In this document: one piece after another, positions 1 through 6,814 of the stretch
Position numbering within the stretch: the first letter of the stretch is position 1
How the letters are laid out: every line of letters begins with the position of its first letter
Assembly (NCBI GenBank): GCA_910578035.1
Contig: CAJTOB010000037.1
Location: forward strand, 17,757 to 24,570
From: an uncultured Muribaculaceae bacterium
GTDB taxonomy: Bacteria; Bacteroidota; Bacteroidia; Bacteroidales; Muribaculaceae
Length of the DNA: 6,814 bases
Reading direction: 5' to 3'
Notes under the pieces: model-generated
The model's database searches: none
Told to the model about the DNA's origin: nothing
What the model saw: only the letters and a program-made list of their open reading frames with translations
Made by a program: the position numbers and the translations under genes

Positions 1-791
1 GATATGCGACCATAATCCAGGCCTACGCCGCCATGAGCGCGCCTGCCGACGACATCGACGCAATGCGCCAGTGGATTACGGTCTACGCCCAGGCCAACGA
101 CGACCTCGGAGCATACAACCCCGACTATATCATAGCCTCCGTGCTCATGACCGGCAGCGACTGGACCTCGGTTCCCGTCAAAGAAAACGTCACCGTCAAT
201 GGCCGTCCGCTCGAAATCGGCAAAATTGAGAGCGCCACGGGCTACTTCGCCCAGACCCTCGTGGCCGACGGCTCGAAGCCTCTCGTCATCACCGTGCAGC
301 CAAACGGCGTCACTCCGTCTTACGGTTCTGTAGTGTCTGTAGGCCGTCGCCCCATGGCCGGAATAGAGGCCAAGGCAGGCAGCGACGTGTCTGTTGAGAA
401 GCGTGTGCTTGTGCAGCGCGGCGGCGAGTGGATAGAGACCAATGCCTTCGCCCTCGGCGAGCGTGTGCGCGTGCAGCTCGTCATCAAGGCCAAGCGCGAC
501 GTGCAGTATGTGACCGTCGACGACGAGCGCCCCGCCGCCTTCGAACCCGTAGACCAGCTTCCCGGCTACATCTACGACGGCGGTCTCGGCTTCTACCGCG
601 AGAACGGCGACGCCGCAACACGCCTCTTCATCGGCTTCCTCCCCAAAGGCACATACCACGTGGCCTACGACATGACCGCCGCCGTTGAAGGCTCATTCAT
701 ATCGGGCATTGCAACTCTCCAGAGCCAATATGCGCCCGAAATCACCGCCCACAGCGGCGCCGCCGCCATAACCGTAAGCAGCGCCGAATGA
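1..791 (+). CDS. Alpha-2-macroglobulin family protein, C-terminal part (5' truncated by window edge)
   Basis: The reading frame is open to the left edge: the first full codon is at base 3 and ten codons precede the ATG at 33, so that ATG is internal and 262 residues of a larger protein are visible. Numbering from the ATG at 33, residues 1-45 look like the last helices of the thioester-type helical domain, ending in a segment like the usual family ending (IIASVLMTGSDW). Residues 49-110 form a beta-rich linker. Residues 115-248 match the terminal receptor-binding-like domain of Bacteroidetes A2M proteins: a GERVRVQL strand, then RDVQYV, DERPAAFEP, GLGFYRENGDAATRLFIG, LPKGTYHVAYD and a final QSQYAPEITAHS. 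Family members are large exported proteins thought to trap or inhibit proteases at the cell envelope. The bait region and any thioester motif lie outside the window, so activity cannot be judged. The stop overlaps the helicase start by four bases. I am confident of the family and not of the function. Confidence 0.85.
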   Translation, partial: YATIIQAYAAMSAPADDIDAMRQWITVYAQANDDLGAYNPDYIIASVLMTGSDWTSVPVKENVTVNGRPLEIGKIESATGYFAQTLVADGSKPLVITVQPNGVTPSYGSVVSVGRRPMAGIEAKAGSDVSVEKRVLVQRGGEWIETNAFALGERVRVQLVIKAKRDVQYVTVDDERPAAFEPVDQLPGYIYDGGLGFYRENGDAATRLFIGFLPKGTYHVAYDMTAAVEGSFISGIATLQSQYAPEITAHSGAAAITVSSAE

Positions 792-2917
792 AATATCTCG
801 AAGCGCTAAACGAACGTCAGTCCGAGGCCGTGACAACGACCGAGGGCCCCGTACGGGTCATCGCCGGTGCGGGCACGGGCAAAACCCGCGCCCTCACCGC
901 GCGTTTCTGCTTCCTCACCGACATGCTCGGCATAGACCCCTCGGCAATCCTCTGCGTCACATTCACCAACAAGGCCGCCGCCGAAATGAAAGAGCGCATA
1001 CGCTCAATGCTCGGCGATTTCGACCTCGGCTATATATGCACCTTCCACTCTTTCTGCGTGCGGCTGCTCAAAGAGGATATCCATGTGCTCAACTATCCCG
1101 CCAACTTCATCATAATCGACGAAGACGACCGAGTGGCCCTCCTGCAGAAGGTATATACCGACATGGGCCTGACTCTGAAGGAGCTGCCGATAAACAGAGC
1201 CGTAGACTATATCTCGGAGCGCAAGGCCGCTCCCGGCGACGAATATCTGCGATATATCGAAGAACTCAACAACACCGGCCTCGTTGGGCGCACAGAGCGC
1301 AACGCCGACCGTTTCGACGAAATTTTCCAGAGATATATCTACGAGCAGAAGAAGAACTTCGCCGTCGATTTCGACGACATCATAATCTTCGCCGCATATA
1401 TACTCCGCAAATACCCCGACATTCTGCTAAAATGGCAGCAGCGCATGCAGTATGTGATGGTCGACGAGTTTCAGGACGTGAGCCCGCGCCAGTATGAGAT
1501 AGCGCGAATGCTCTCGGCCGGACACGGCAACCTCTTCATCGTCGGCGACCCCGACCAGACCATCTATTCATGGCGAGGGGCCGACGTGAAGCTATTCCTG
1601 AACTTCGACAGGCTCTATCCCGACGCCACAACAATAGTGATGGACGCCAACTATCGCTCCACACCCGAGATAATACGCGCCAGCAACGCCCTGATAGCAC
1701 ACAACACCGACCGCTATCCCAAGGCGCTCCAAGCCGTAGGCGAGAGCGGCGACAAGCCCCTCGTGAACCACGCCCGCACCGAGAAGGAAGAGGCAAAATG
1801 GATGGCCGACACCATAGCCGGGCTTGTAGAGAGCGGCGCGGAGCTGTCGGACATAGCTATCCTCTACCGGGCCCATCACCTCTCGCGCGTGCTCGAGGAA
1901 ATGCTCATAAAACACGGCATAATATACCGCATATACAGCGGCACGGCTTTCTACCGCCGCCGCGAGGTGAAAGACGTTGTCTGCTATCTGCGCATGCTCG
2001 TCACCGCCGACGACCTCGCCTTCGAGCGCACTTTCAACGTGCCTCCCCGCGGCTTCGGCAAGAAGAAAACGGCCTTTCTGCGCGCCGAGGCCGAGCGCAC
2101 CGGCGCCACACTCATGGAGACCTTGCGCGCCAACATAGACAACCCCGTGCTTCGCGGCAGCAAAGGCCGCGAGTATATCAGGGCAATCGACACCGCGGCC
2201 GCTCTTGTGGGCAAGCTCAGTCTCGGCGACCTGATGCAGCGTGTGCTCGACCTCTCGGGCTATGAGGAAATGCTGCGCGGACTCAGCGAGTGGGAGCGTC
2301 TCGACAACCTTGCCGAGCTCAAACGCGCCATTGAAGAGGCCGGTCACGACGACGATGCCACTCTCGAAGATTTCCTTGCCCGCGTGGCTCTCATGACGGG
2401 CATGGACGCCGAAAAAGCCGATTTGCCGGCCGTAAAACTCATGACCGTCCACACGGCCAAGGGCATGGAGTTCCCCTACGTGTTCATATGCAGTCTCAAC
2501 GAGGCTTCATTCCCCTCGCGCCGCTGCTCGGGGCCCGAGGAAATCGAGGAGGAACGCCGACTGGCCTATGTAGCCATGACCCGAGCCGAAAAAGGCCTTT
2601 TCATGAGCGACAGCGAGGGCTTCAACCACGACAACACAGGCAAGATCCCTTCGCGCTTCCTCTATGAGGCCGGCATAGAGAATCTGCGTTTCGACCGCCC
2701 TCTGCCCGACCAGACACCTCTGCCGCAGGCTCCCGCCACGGCAAAAGGCAAAAGCCGCCTTGCAAGCGGCGACATGGTGGAGCACCCCGTCTTCGGCCGC
2801 GGCCTCATCATGGAAGTAGACCCTTCCCGCGAGACCTACACCGTCCAGTTCGACAAAATGCCCACCCCGCGCACCCTCCGCTTCGCCGCACCCCTTTCTT
2901 TAATTAATAATGTTTAA
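788..2917 (+). CDS. UvrD/PcrA-type superfamily 1A ATP-dependent DNA helicase
   Basis: This is a complete 709-residue protein with all SF1A helicase motifs in order: Q motif LNERQ (7-11), Walker A AGAGTGKT (26-33), Ia VTFTNKAAAEMKERI (57-71), Ib CTFHSF (84-89), Walker B/II VDEFQD (225-230), III GDPDQTIYSWRGA (253-265), IV NYRS (289-291 within NYRS), IVa FYRRREVKD (388-396), V VHTAKGMEF (554-562) and VI EERRLAYVAMTRA (588-600). The 2B domain should lie at about 395-540. Residues 660-700 (GDMVEHPVFGRG onward) resemble the Tudor-like C-terminal domain that contacts RNA polymerase in PcrA/UvrD. The protein should be a cytoplasmic 3'-5' DNA translocase for repair or for removing proteins from DNA. 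The ATG at 788 fits because the Q motif follows at once. It is at the short end for PcrA/UvrD, with only about 60 residues between motif VI and the Tudor-like domain, so it could be the main UvrD or a paralogue; I give no symbol. Its last codons (LINNV) are encoded by the A/T repeat block. Confidence 0.95.
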   Translation: MKYLEALNERQSEAVTTTEGPVRVIAGAGTGKTRALTARFCFLTDMLGIDPSAILCVTFTNKAAAEMKERIRSMLGDFDLGYICTFHSFCVRLLKEDIHVLNYPANFIIIDEDDRVALLQKVYTDMGLTLKELPINRAVDYISERKAAPGDEYLRYIEELNNTGLVGRTERNADRFDEIFQRYIYEQKKNFAVDFDDIIIFAAYILRKYPDILLKWQQRMQYVMVDEFQDVSPRQYEIARMLSAGHGNLFIVGDPDQTIYSWRGADVKLFLNFDRLYPDATTIVMDANYRSTPEIIRASNALIAHNTDRYPKALQAVGESGDKPLVNHARTEKEEAKWMADTIAGLVESGAELSDIAILYRAHHLSRVLEEMLIKHGIIYRIYSGTAFYRRREVKDVVCYLRMLVTADDLAFERTFNVPPRGFGKKKTAFLRAEAERTGATLMETLRANIDNPVLRGSKGREYIRAIDTAAALVGKLSLGDLMQRVLDLSGYEEMLRGLSEWERLDNLAELKRAIEEAGHDDDATLEDFLARVALMTGMDAEKADLPAVKLMTVHTAKGMEFPYVFICSLNEASFPSRRCSGPEEIEEERRLAYVAMTRAEKGLFMSDSEGFNHDNTGKIPSRFLYEAGIENLRFDRPLPDQTPLPQAPATAKGKSRLASGDMVEHPVFGRGLIMEVDPSRETYTVQFDKMPTPRTLRFAAPLSLINNV

Positions 2918-2988
2918 TTAATAATGAAGAATTTATAGCGGCACACCTGATATTTAATTATTAATTCTAAATTATTAATTATTAATTG
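2899..2988. repeat. A/T-rich repeat block with 10-mer copies in both orientations
   Basis: The 10-mer AATTAATAAT lies at 2902-2911 and 2916-2925, inside a perfect 14-base tandem repeat (TTTAATTAATAATG at 2899-2912 and 2913-2926). Its reverse complement ATTATTAATT lies at 2957-2966, 2971-2980 and 2978-2987. Spacing is 14 bases on each side, with a final 7-base step. The two groups flank a mixed core at about 2927-2952. The longest arm pair seen is 11 bases (2915-2925 with 2971-2981), all A-U if transcribed, so it would be a weak hairpin with no GC stem. Each left copy includes the palindrome TTAATTAA. The block spans the helicase stop (2915-2917) and ends on the TTG start of the next gene. It may be an intergenic repeat family or a leader/terminator region; the sequence alone does not decide. 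Confidence 0.8.
2968..2988 (+). promoter_or_regulatory. A/T-only leader and TTG start of the HAD gene
   Basis: Twenty consecutive A/T bases (2968-2987) run into the TTG at 2986-2988. In the HAD frame, TAA at 2983-2985 immediately precedes that TTG, so no start further upstream is possible. The next in-frame ATG would be at about codon 66 and would remove the catalytic DLDGT motif. There is no Shine-Dalgarno-like purine tract. Bacteroidetes commonly initiate from A/T-rich unstructured leaders instead of Shine-Dalgarno pairing, which agrees with this. I see no convincing Bacteroidetes -33/-7 promoter here. Confidence 0.5.
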
Positions 2989-3828
2989 AAGAAGACTTTA
3001 TATGTCAGCGACCTCGACGGTACTTTGCTCGGCTCGGACAGCCGGGTGTCCGAGCGGTCTGCACAGATTATAAGCGAACTATCGCAGGCAGGTGCCGAAA
3101 TCACAGTGGCGACAGCCCGTACGCCCGCCACAGTCGTGCCCCTTCTTGCCGATACTTTCACACGACCCGACGCCATCGTCATGACAGGAGCCGCCACATG
3201 GAGCCGCACAAAGAATGCTTTCGGCACTATACACTATATGCCCGAGGCCGATGTCACCGCAGGCCTCGAGCTGTGCCGCCGCATGGGCGTCCACCCCTTT
3301 GTCTACACCATGCGGGCCGACGGCTCTATGCTCGACGTATATCATGGCGCCTCAGCCATGAACAAAGCCGAAGAAAGTTTCTATCTCGAGCGACTTCATC
3401 TGAAACTCAAGCGTTTTCACACCGGCACACCTCTGCCGCCGTCCTCACTCCCCCGGACCATGCTATTCTTCGCCATGGGAGAGAGAGCCAAGGTCGAGGA
3501 AGCCGCCGCAGCCCTGCGTGAACAAACCGACTGCGCGGTGTGTTGTTATCCCGATATATTCAATCATTCCGTAGCCAATCTCGAGGTCTTTGCTCCCGGG
3601 GTTTCGAAGGCCGCCGCCGTTCTTGAACTGAAGAAGCAAATCGGCGCCGACCGTCTTGTAGTCTTCGGCGACAATCTCAACGACCTGCCCATGCTTGCCG
3701 TGGCCGACGTTGCCGTCGCTGTAGACAATGCCTTCCCCGAGGTAAAGGAGCGCGCCGATGTCGTGATAGGCCCCAATTTCACCGATTCTGTAGCAAAATA
3801 TATACTTCAGGACTATACCCGTCAATGA
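2986..3828 (+). CDS. Cof-type HAD-superfamily hydrolase (probable sugar- or nucleotide-phosphate phosphatase), TTG start
   Basis: This 280-residue protein has all four HAD motifs: I SDLDGTLL (nucleophile D9 and acid D11), II VATAR (T43), III SK (K208 in GVSKAAA) and IV GDNLNDLPML (D229, D233). The roughly 125-residue cap between motifs II and III, together with the length, fits the C2B-capped Cof/YbiV/YwpJ group of cytoplasmic Mg2+-dependent phosphatases. These act on small phosphorylated metabolites such as sugar phosphates or flavin and pyridoxal phosphates, and the substrate cannot be read from sequence. There is no signal peptide. TTG at 2986 is the only start that keeps motif I, since TAA directly precedes it. 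The stop overlaps the start of the TPR gene by four bases (ATGA), which suggests translational coupling. Neighbours give no hint of substrate. The family call is firm; the exact role is unknown. Confidence 0.92.
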   Translation: MKKTLYVSDLDGTLLGSDSRVSERSAQIISELSQAGAEITVATARTPATVVPLLADTFTRPDAIVMTGAATWSRTKNAFGTIHYMPEADVTAGLELCRRMGVHPFVYTMRADGSMLDVYHGASAMNKAEESFYLERLHLKLKRFHTGTPLPPSSLPRTMLFFAMGERAKVEEAAAALREQTDCAVCCYPDIFNHSVANLEVFAPGVSKAAAVLELKKQIGADRLVVFGDNLNDLPMLAVADVAVAVDNAFPEVKERADVVIGPNFTDSVAKYILQDYTRQ

Positions 3829-6692
3829 AACCAATCGCATTCTTAGCCGCGGCCGCATTTTCGGCACTGGCGGCGACAGCCCAGATAAACAGCCCGGTAA
3901 ACTCAGGCGACATGCTCCGAGCCGAGGCATTTTTCGCCTCAGGCGACAGTGAGCCGGCTCTCGACCAGCTGCGACGCCTCGACCCGCAGGCATTGTCGGA
4001 CAATGCTGCCCTCGAAGCCGCTTGGCTTCGTGCCCGTGCACTTTTCGCCGACGGACAGTACAGCCGCGCCCGCACGGCATTCGCCGCATTCTGCGCCGAC
4101 TATCCCGCCTCGCCTGTGCGCACTCTCGCCCGCAAGTACATGGCCGACTGCCTCTTTGCCTCCGGCGACTATGCCAAGGCTCTCCGCGAATACCTCGGCA
4201 CAGACACCGACGGGCTCAATGCCGCCCAGGCCTCCGAGCTCCACTACCGAGCCGGATTCTGCGCCCTCGGCCAGGGCGACATGGCCCTGGCCCGCAATGA
4301 GTTCGCACTCGCGGCCACAGGCGGTGAATATGGCTCTGCCGCACGCTTCCACATGGGCGCAATCGACTATTCCCGCGGCGACTATGCCTCGGCCAAAGCC
4401 CTCCTGAAGCAGGTCGACACGTCGAAGGCGCCCGGTGATATGGCCGACTACTATCTCGCCTCAATCGACCTCGCCGACGGCAACTACGCCCAGGCCGCCG
4501 CCACAGCCTGCGCTCTGATGCTCCGCCGCAAGCTCGACCCCGCCGCCAAAGCGCAGATGCACCGCGTGGCCGGCGAGGGCCTGTACCGCAGCGGAGAGCG
4601 CGCCGAAGGTCTCCGCGAACTCCGAACCTATATCGTGGCCGTAAGCGACCCTGCGCCCGAAGCCTGCTACCTTGCCGGTCTGGGCGAATACGACAACGGC
4701 AACTACGCCGAAGCCGTAGACCTTCTCGACAAAGCCACCGCAGCCGACGACCCCGCGATAGTACAATCGGCATATCTCTATATAGGCCAGGCTCTCCACC
4801 ACAGGGGCGACAACGACGCCGCAATCCTTGCATTCGATAAGGCCGTGAAAACCGACGGACCCGACCGTTCTGTCCGCGAGGCGGCATATTATAACTATGC
4901 CGTTGCAAAATCAGGAGGCGCGCAGGTGCCGTTTGCCTCGTCGGCCGATATTTTCGAAAATTTCCTACGCCTGTATCCCGACGGCACGTATTCCGACCGC
5001 GTGCGCGGCTATCTCGCCGACGGCTACATGGCCGACAAGGACTATGCCCGCGCCCTCGAGCGCCTCGACGGCATAGCCTCGCCAGGCAAGCGCACCCGCG
5101 AGGCCAAGCAGCGCCTTCTCTACCTTCTGGCTGCCGACGAAATCGCCGCCGGACAGCTGTCGTCGGGCCGCCGTCACCTCGACACGGCCCGCAGCTATGC
5201 CGACGCCGACGCGGCCACCGCAGCCGAGGTGACTCTGCTACGCGGACGCCTCGAAGCCGCCGAGGGCAACAACGGCCAGGCAGCCGCCGAATATCGCCGC
5301 TACCTCGCTGCCAAAGGCTCGAAACCGAATGCGACCGTTGCCCGCTATGGCCTCGGATATGCTCTGATGGCCGAGGCCGATTACGACGGCGCACGCAGCG
5401 CTTTCGCACTCATCGAAAACGACCGAAGCCTCAACGCGGCCCAGCACGCCGACGTGCTCAACCGTCTCGGCGACATTTCCTTCGCCAAAACCGACTTCAA
5501 AGAGGCCGCTGCACTCTATCGCCGCGCCTACGACGCTGCGCCAGCTTCGGGCGACTATGCCGCCTTCAACGGCGCCCGCATGCTCGGCTTCTCGCGCGAC
5601 TACGAGGGCAAACTCCGCGCCATCGACGGGTTCATGACCGAATTTCCGCAGTCCGTCCTCATTCCCGACGCCCTGCTCGAACGCACACAGGCGCTTATAA
5701 GCCTGGGCCGCAACAGCGACGCCGTCGACACCTACCGGCGCCTCATCAAGGCATATGCCGGCACTCCGCAGGGGCGTCGAGGCTATCTCGAAATGGCAAT
5801 GACCCTGCTCGACATGGGCCGCAAGGACGAAGCCGCTGCCGCATACCGCGATGTTATATCCAACTATCCAACCTCCGAGGAAGCCATGCAGGCCTCGGGG
5901 CTTCTCAAGAACATCTATGCAGCCGACGGTCGCGGCGACCAGTACCTCGCCTTCATGCAGAGCGTAGACAACGCTCCCGCTGTCAGCGCCGACGACACCG
6001 AACGCCTCACATACGAGGCTGCCGCCGCTGCCAACAAGCGCACCGGCGACATTTCGGCTCTCCGAAGCTATCTCGAACGTTTCCCCGACGCCCCCAACGC
6101 CCCCAAGGCCCTGCTCACCGTAGCTCAGGCCGAGTACGATGCCGACCGCATACCCGAAGCTCTTGAACTCTTCAAAAGCCTCGAGACCAAAGCCTCCGAC
6201 CCCGCTATCGCCACCGACGCCCGCCTCGGCATAATGCGCTCCGCCCGCGACCTCGGCGACTATGCCCTCGCCGGAAGCACCGCCGAAGCCATCATCAACT
6301 CATCGGCCGCCCCGGCCGCGCTTTCCGAAGCCGTCTACACCCGCGCCATGGCTCTCGACGCCGACGGCGACACCGACGCCGCCATCGAGCTCTGGCAGTC
6401 GCAGGCCGCCGATACCAAGAACATATTCGGCGCCAAAAGCGCCTTCCATGCCGCCGAAGCCCTCTTCGAAGCCGGAAAGAACGAGCAGGCCCTCGCCGCC
6501 GTGCAGGCATTCACCGGCAGCGGCTCGCCGCACGCCTACTGGGTAGCCCGCGGATTCATTCTCCAAAGCGACATCTACCGCAAGATGGGCAAGGACTTCG
6601 AAGCCCGCGAATACCTCGAAGCCCTCCGCGACAACTACCCCGGCACCGAAACCGACATCCTCTCCATGATCGAATCGCGCCTCTCCGACTAA
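3825..6692 (+). CDS. Large exported tetratricopeptide repeat (TPR) protein
   Basis: The product has 955 residues. The N-terminus is a Sec signal peptide: K2, a hydrophobic run over about 4-17, then ATA before Q20 as a likely signal peptidase I site. There is no lipobox cysteine, so it is probably periplasmic or surface-associated and not a lipoprotein. The rest is almost entirely helical TPR-like units, more than 20 by eye. Clear ones are at about 72-97, 105-123, 141-164, 175-197, 209-231, 281-305, 316-341, 395-417, 506-530, 544-573, 616-648, 653-684, 762-787, 836-861, 872-896 and 911-940. Many have the pattern G-D-Y-A-x-A at the turn, and several end in YPxSP- or FPDAP-like linkers typical of the TPR_6/YbgF-BamD type. 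No catalytic motif is visible. TPR arrays bind proteins, so a scaffold or assembly role in the envelope is inferred. It overlaps the HAD stop by four bases and lies 26 bases before another exported gene, a plausible partner. Confidence 0.9.
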   Translation: MKPIAFLAAAAFSALAATAQINSPVNSGDMLRAEAFFASGDSEPALDQLRRLDPQALSDNAALEAAWLRARALFADGQYSRARTAFAAFCADYPASPVRTLARKYMADCLFASGDYAKALREYLGTDTDGLNAAQASELHYRAGFCALGQGDMALARNEFALAATGGEYGSAARFHMGAIDYSRGDYASAKALLKQVDTSKAPGDMADYYLASIDLADGNYAQAAATACALMLRRKLDPAAKAQMHRVAGEGLYRSGERAEGLRELRTYIVAVSDPAPEACYLAGLGEYDNGNYAEAVDLLDKATAADDPAIVQSAYLYIGQALHHRGDNDAAILAFDKAVKTDGPDRSVREAAYYNYAVAKSGGAQVPFASSADIFENFLRLYPDGTYSDRVRGYLADGYMADKDYARALERLDGIASPGKRTREAKQRLLYLLAADEIAAGQLSSGRRHLDTARSYADADAATAAEVTLLRGRLEAAEGNNGQAAAEYRRYLAAKGSKPNATVARYGLGYALMAEADYDGARSAFALIENDRSLNAAQHADVLNRLGDISFAKTDFKEAAALYRRAYDAAPASGDYAAFNGARMLGFSRDYEGKLRAIDGFMTEFPQSVLIPDALLERTQALISLGRNSDAVDTYRRLIKAYAGTPQGRRGYLEMAMTLLDMGRKDEAAAAYRDVISNYPTSEEAMQASGLLKNIYAADGRGDQYLAFMQSVDNAPAVSADDTERLTYEAAAAANKRTGDISALRSYLERFPDAPNAPKALLTVAQAEYDADRIPEALELFKSLETKASDPAIATDARLGIMRSARDLGDYALAGSTAEAIINSSAAPAALSEAVYTRAMALDADGDTDAAIELWQSQAADTKNIFGAKSAFHAAEALFEAGKNEQALAAVQAFTGSGSPHAYWVARGFILQSDIYRKMGKDFEAREYLEALRDNYPGTETDILSMIESRLSD

Positions 6693-6718
6693 TCCTCTGA
6701 CACTACATTTATTTAAAT

Positions 6719-6814
6719 ATGAAACGGATATTGACTATCGCTATTATATCGGCAGGCGCTATGGGGGCGCATGCCCAGCTTACGGCCGAAATCAATGTGG
6801 AGCGCACCGTGGTA
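6719..6814 (+). CDS. Exported protein, N-terminus only (3' truncated by window edge)
   Basis: Thirty-two codons are visible from the ATG at 6719 to the window end, with no stop. The product begins MKRILTIAIISAGAMGAHA, a typical Sec signal peptide with a positive start (K2, R3), a hydrophobic core and an AHA site before Q20. The mature part starts QLTAEINVERTVV, which is too short to assign a family. There is no lipobox cysteine. The start follows a 12-base A/T-only stretch (6707-6718) that includes the palindrome ATTTAAAT, the usual kind of A/T-rich Bacteroidetes leader without Shine-Dalgarno. It lies 26 bases after the TPR stop, so co-transcription is likely. An outer-membrane beta-barrel or other envelope partner of the TPR protein is possible, but this is a guess from context. 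Confidence 0.75.
   Translation, partial: MKRILTIAIISAGAMGAHAQLTAEINVERTVV

Noticed and set aside
33..791. ATG at 33 as the true start of a small independent gene
   Set aside because: The frame is open to the left edge with coherent helix-like residues before the ATG, and the content matches only the C-terminal part of a large A2M protein.
1592..2452. 286-codon open frame on the minus strand inside the helicase gene
   Set aside because: It is antisense to helicase motifs IV through the 2B region and shows no domain or signal of its own; it is a codon-bias shadow.
2915..2981. Possible rho-independent terminator from the 11-base inverted pair 2915-2925 / 2971-2981
   Set aside because: The stem would be only A-U pairs with a loop of about 45 bases and no GC core or clean U tract, so it is too weak to call a terminator.
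2927..2985. Bacteroidetes-type promoter (-33 TTTG, -7 TAnnTTTG) before the HAD gene
   Set aside because: No TTTG is present in this stretch and the A/T bias makes partial -7 matches meaningless.
4216..5409. 397-codon open frame on the minus strand inside the TPR gene
   Set aside because: It is rich in Arg, Gly, Pro and Cys, has no recognisable domain, and lies wholly antisense to a clear TPR gene. GC-rich codon bias keeps this antisense frame free of stops.

Overview
The window fits a Bacteroidales bacterium. A gut member with GC-rich genes, such as a Muribaculaceae relative, is my best guess, but this is inferred from style and not from a marker gene. The reasons are GC-rich coding sequence interrupted by almost pure A/T spacers, no Shine-Dalgarno-like purine tract before the starts, the Bacteroidetes form of the alpha-2-macroglobulin C-terminus, and a long secreted TPR protein. 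All genes read on the + strand and the window is nearly fully coding.

Layout: (1) 1-791 is the 3' end of a large alpha-2-macroglobulin-family protein. (2) 788-2917 is a complete UvrD/PcrA-type superfamily 1A DNA helicase that starts inside the previous stop (ATGA overlap). (3) 2899-2988 is an A/T-rich block containing five copies of one 10-mer, two in one orientation and three in the other. It covers both the last codons of the helicase and the start of the next gene. (4) 2986-3828 is a Cof-type HAD phosphatase that has to use a TTG start. (5) 3825-6692 is a 955-residue exported TPR protein, again joined by an ATGA overlap. (6) 6719-6814 is the first 32 codons of another exported protein.

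The genes appear to form two translationally coupled pairs, A2M-helicase and HAD-TPR, separated by the repeat block. The TPR gene and the downstream exported gene are 26 bases apart, so they probably share a transcript and both act beyond the inner membrane. No shared pathway links the helicase or the phosphatase to the exported proteins. This looks like ordinary Bacteroidales chromosome. I found no RNA gene, CRISPR array, insertion sequence or phage signal, and no new defence or mobile system. The most unusual part is the A/T repeat block at the helicase/HAD junction with its TTG start.
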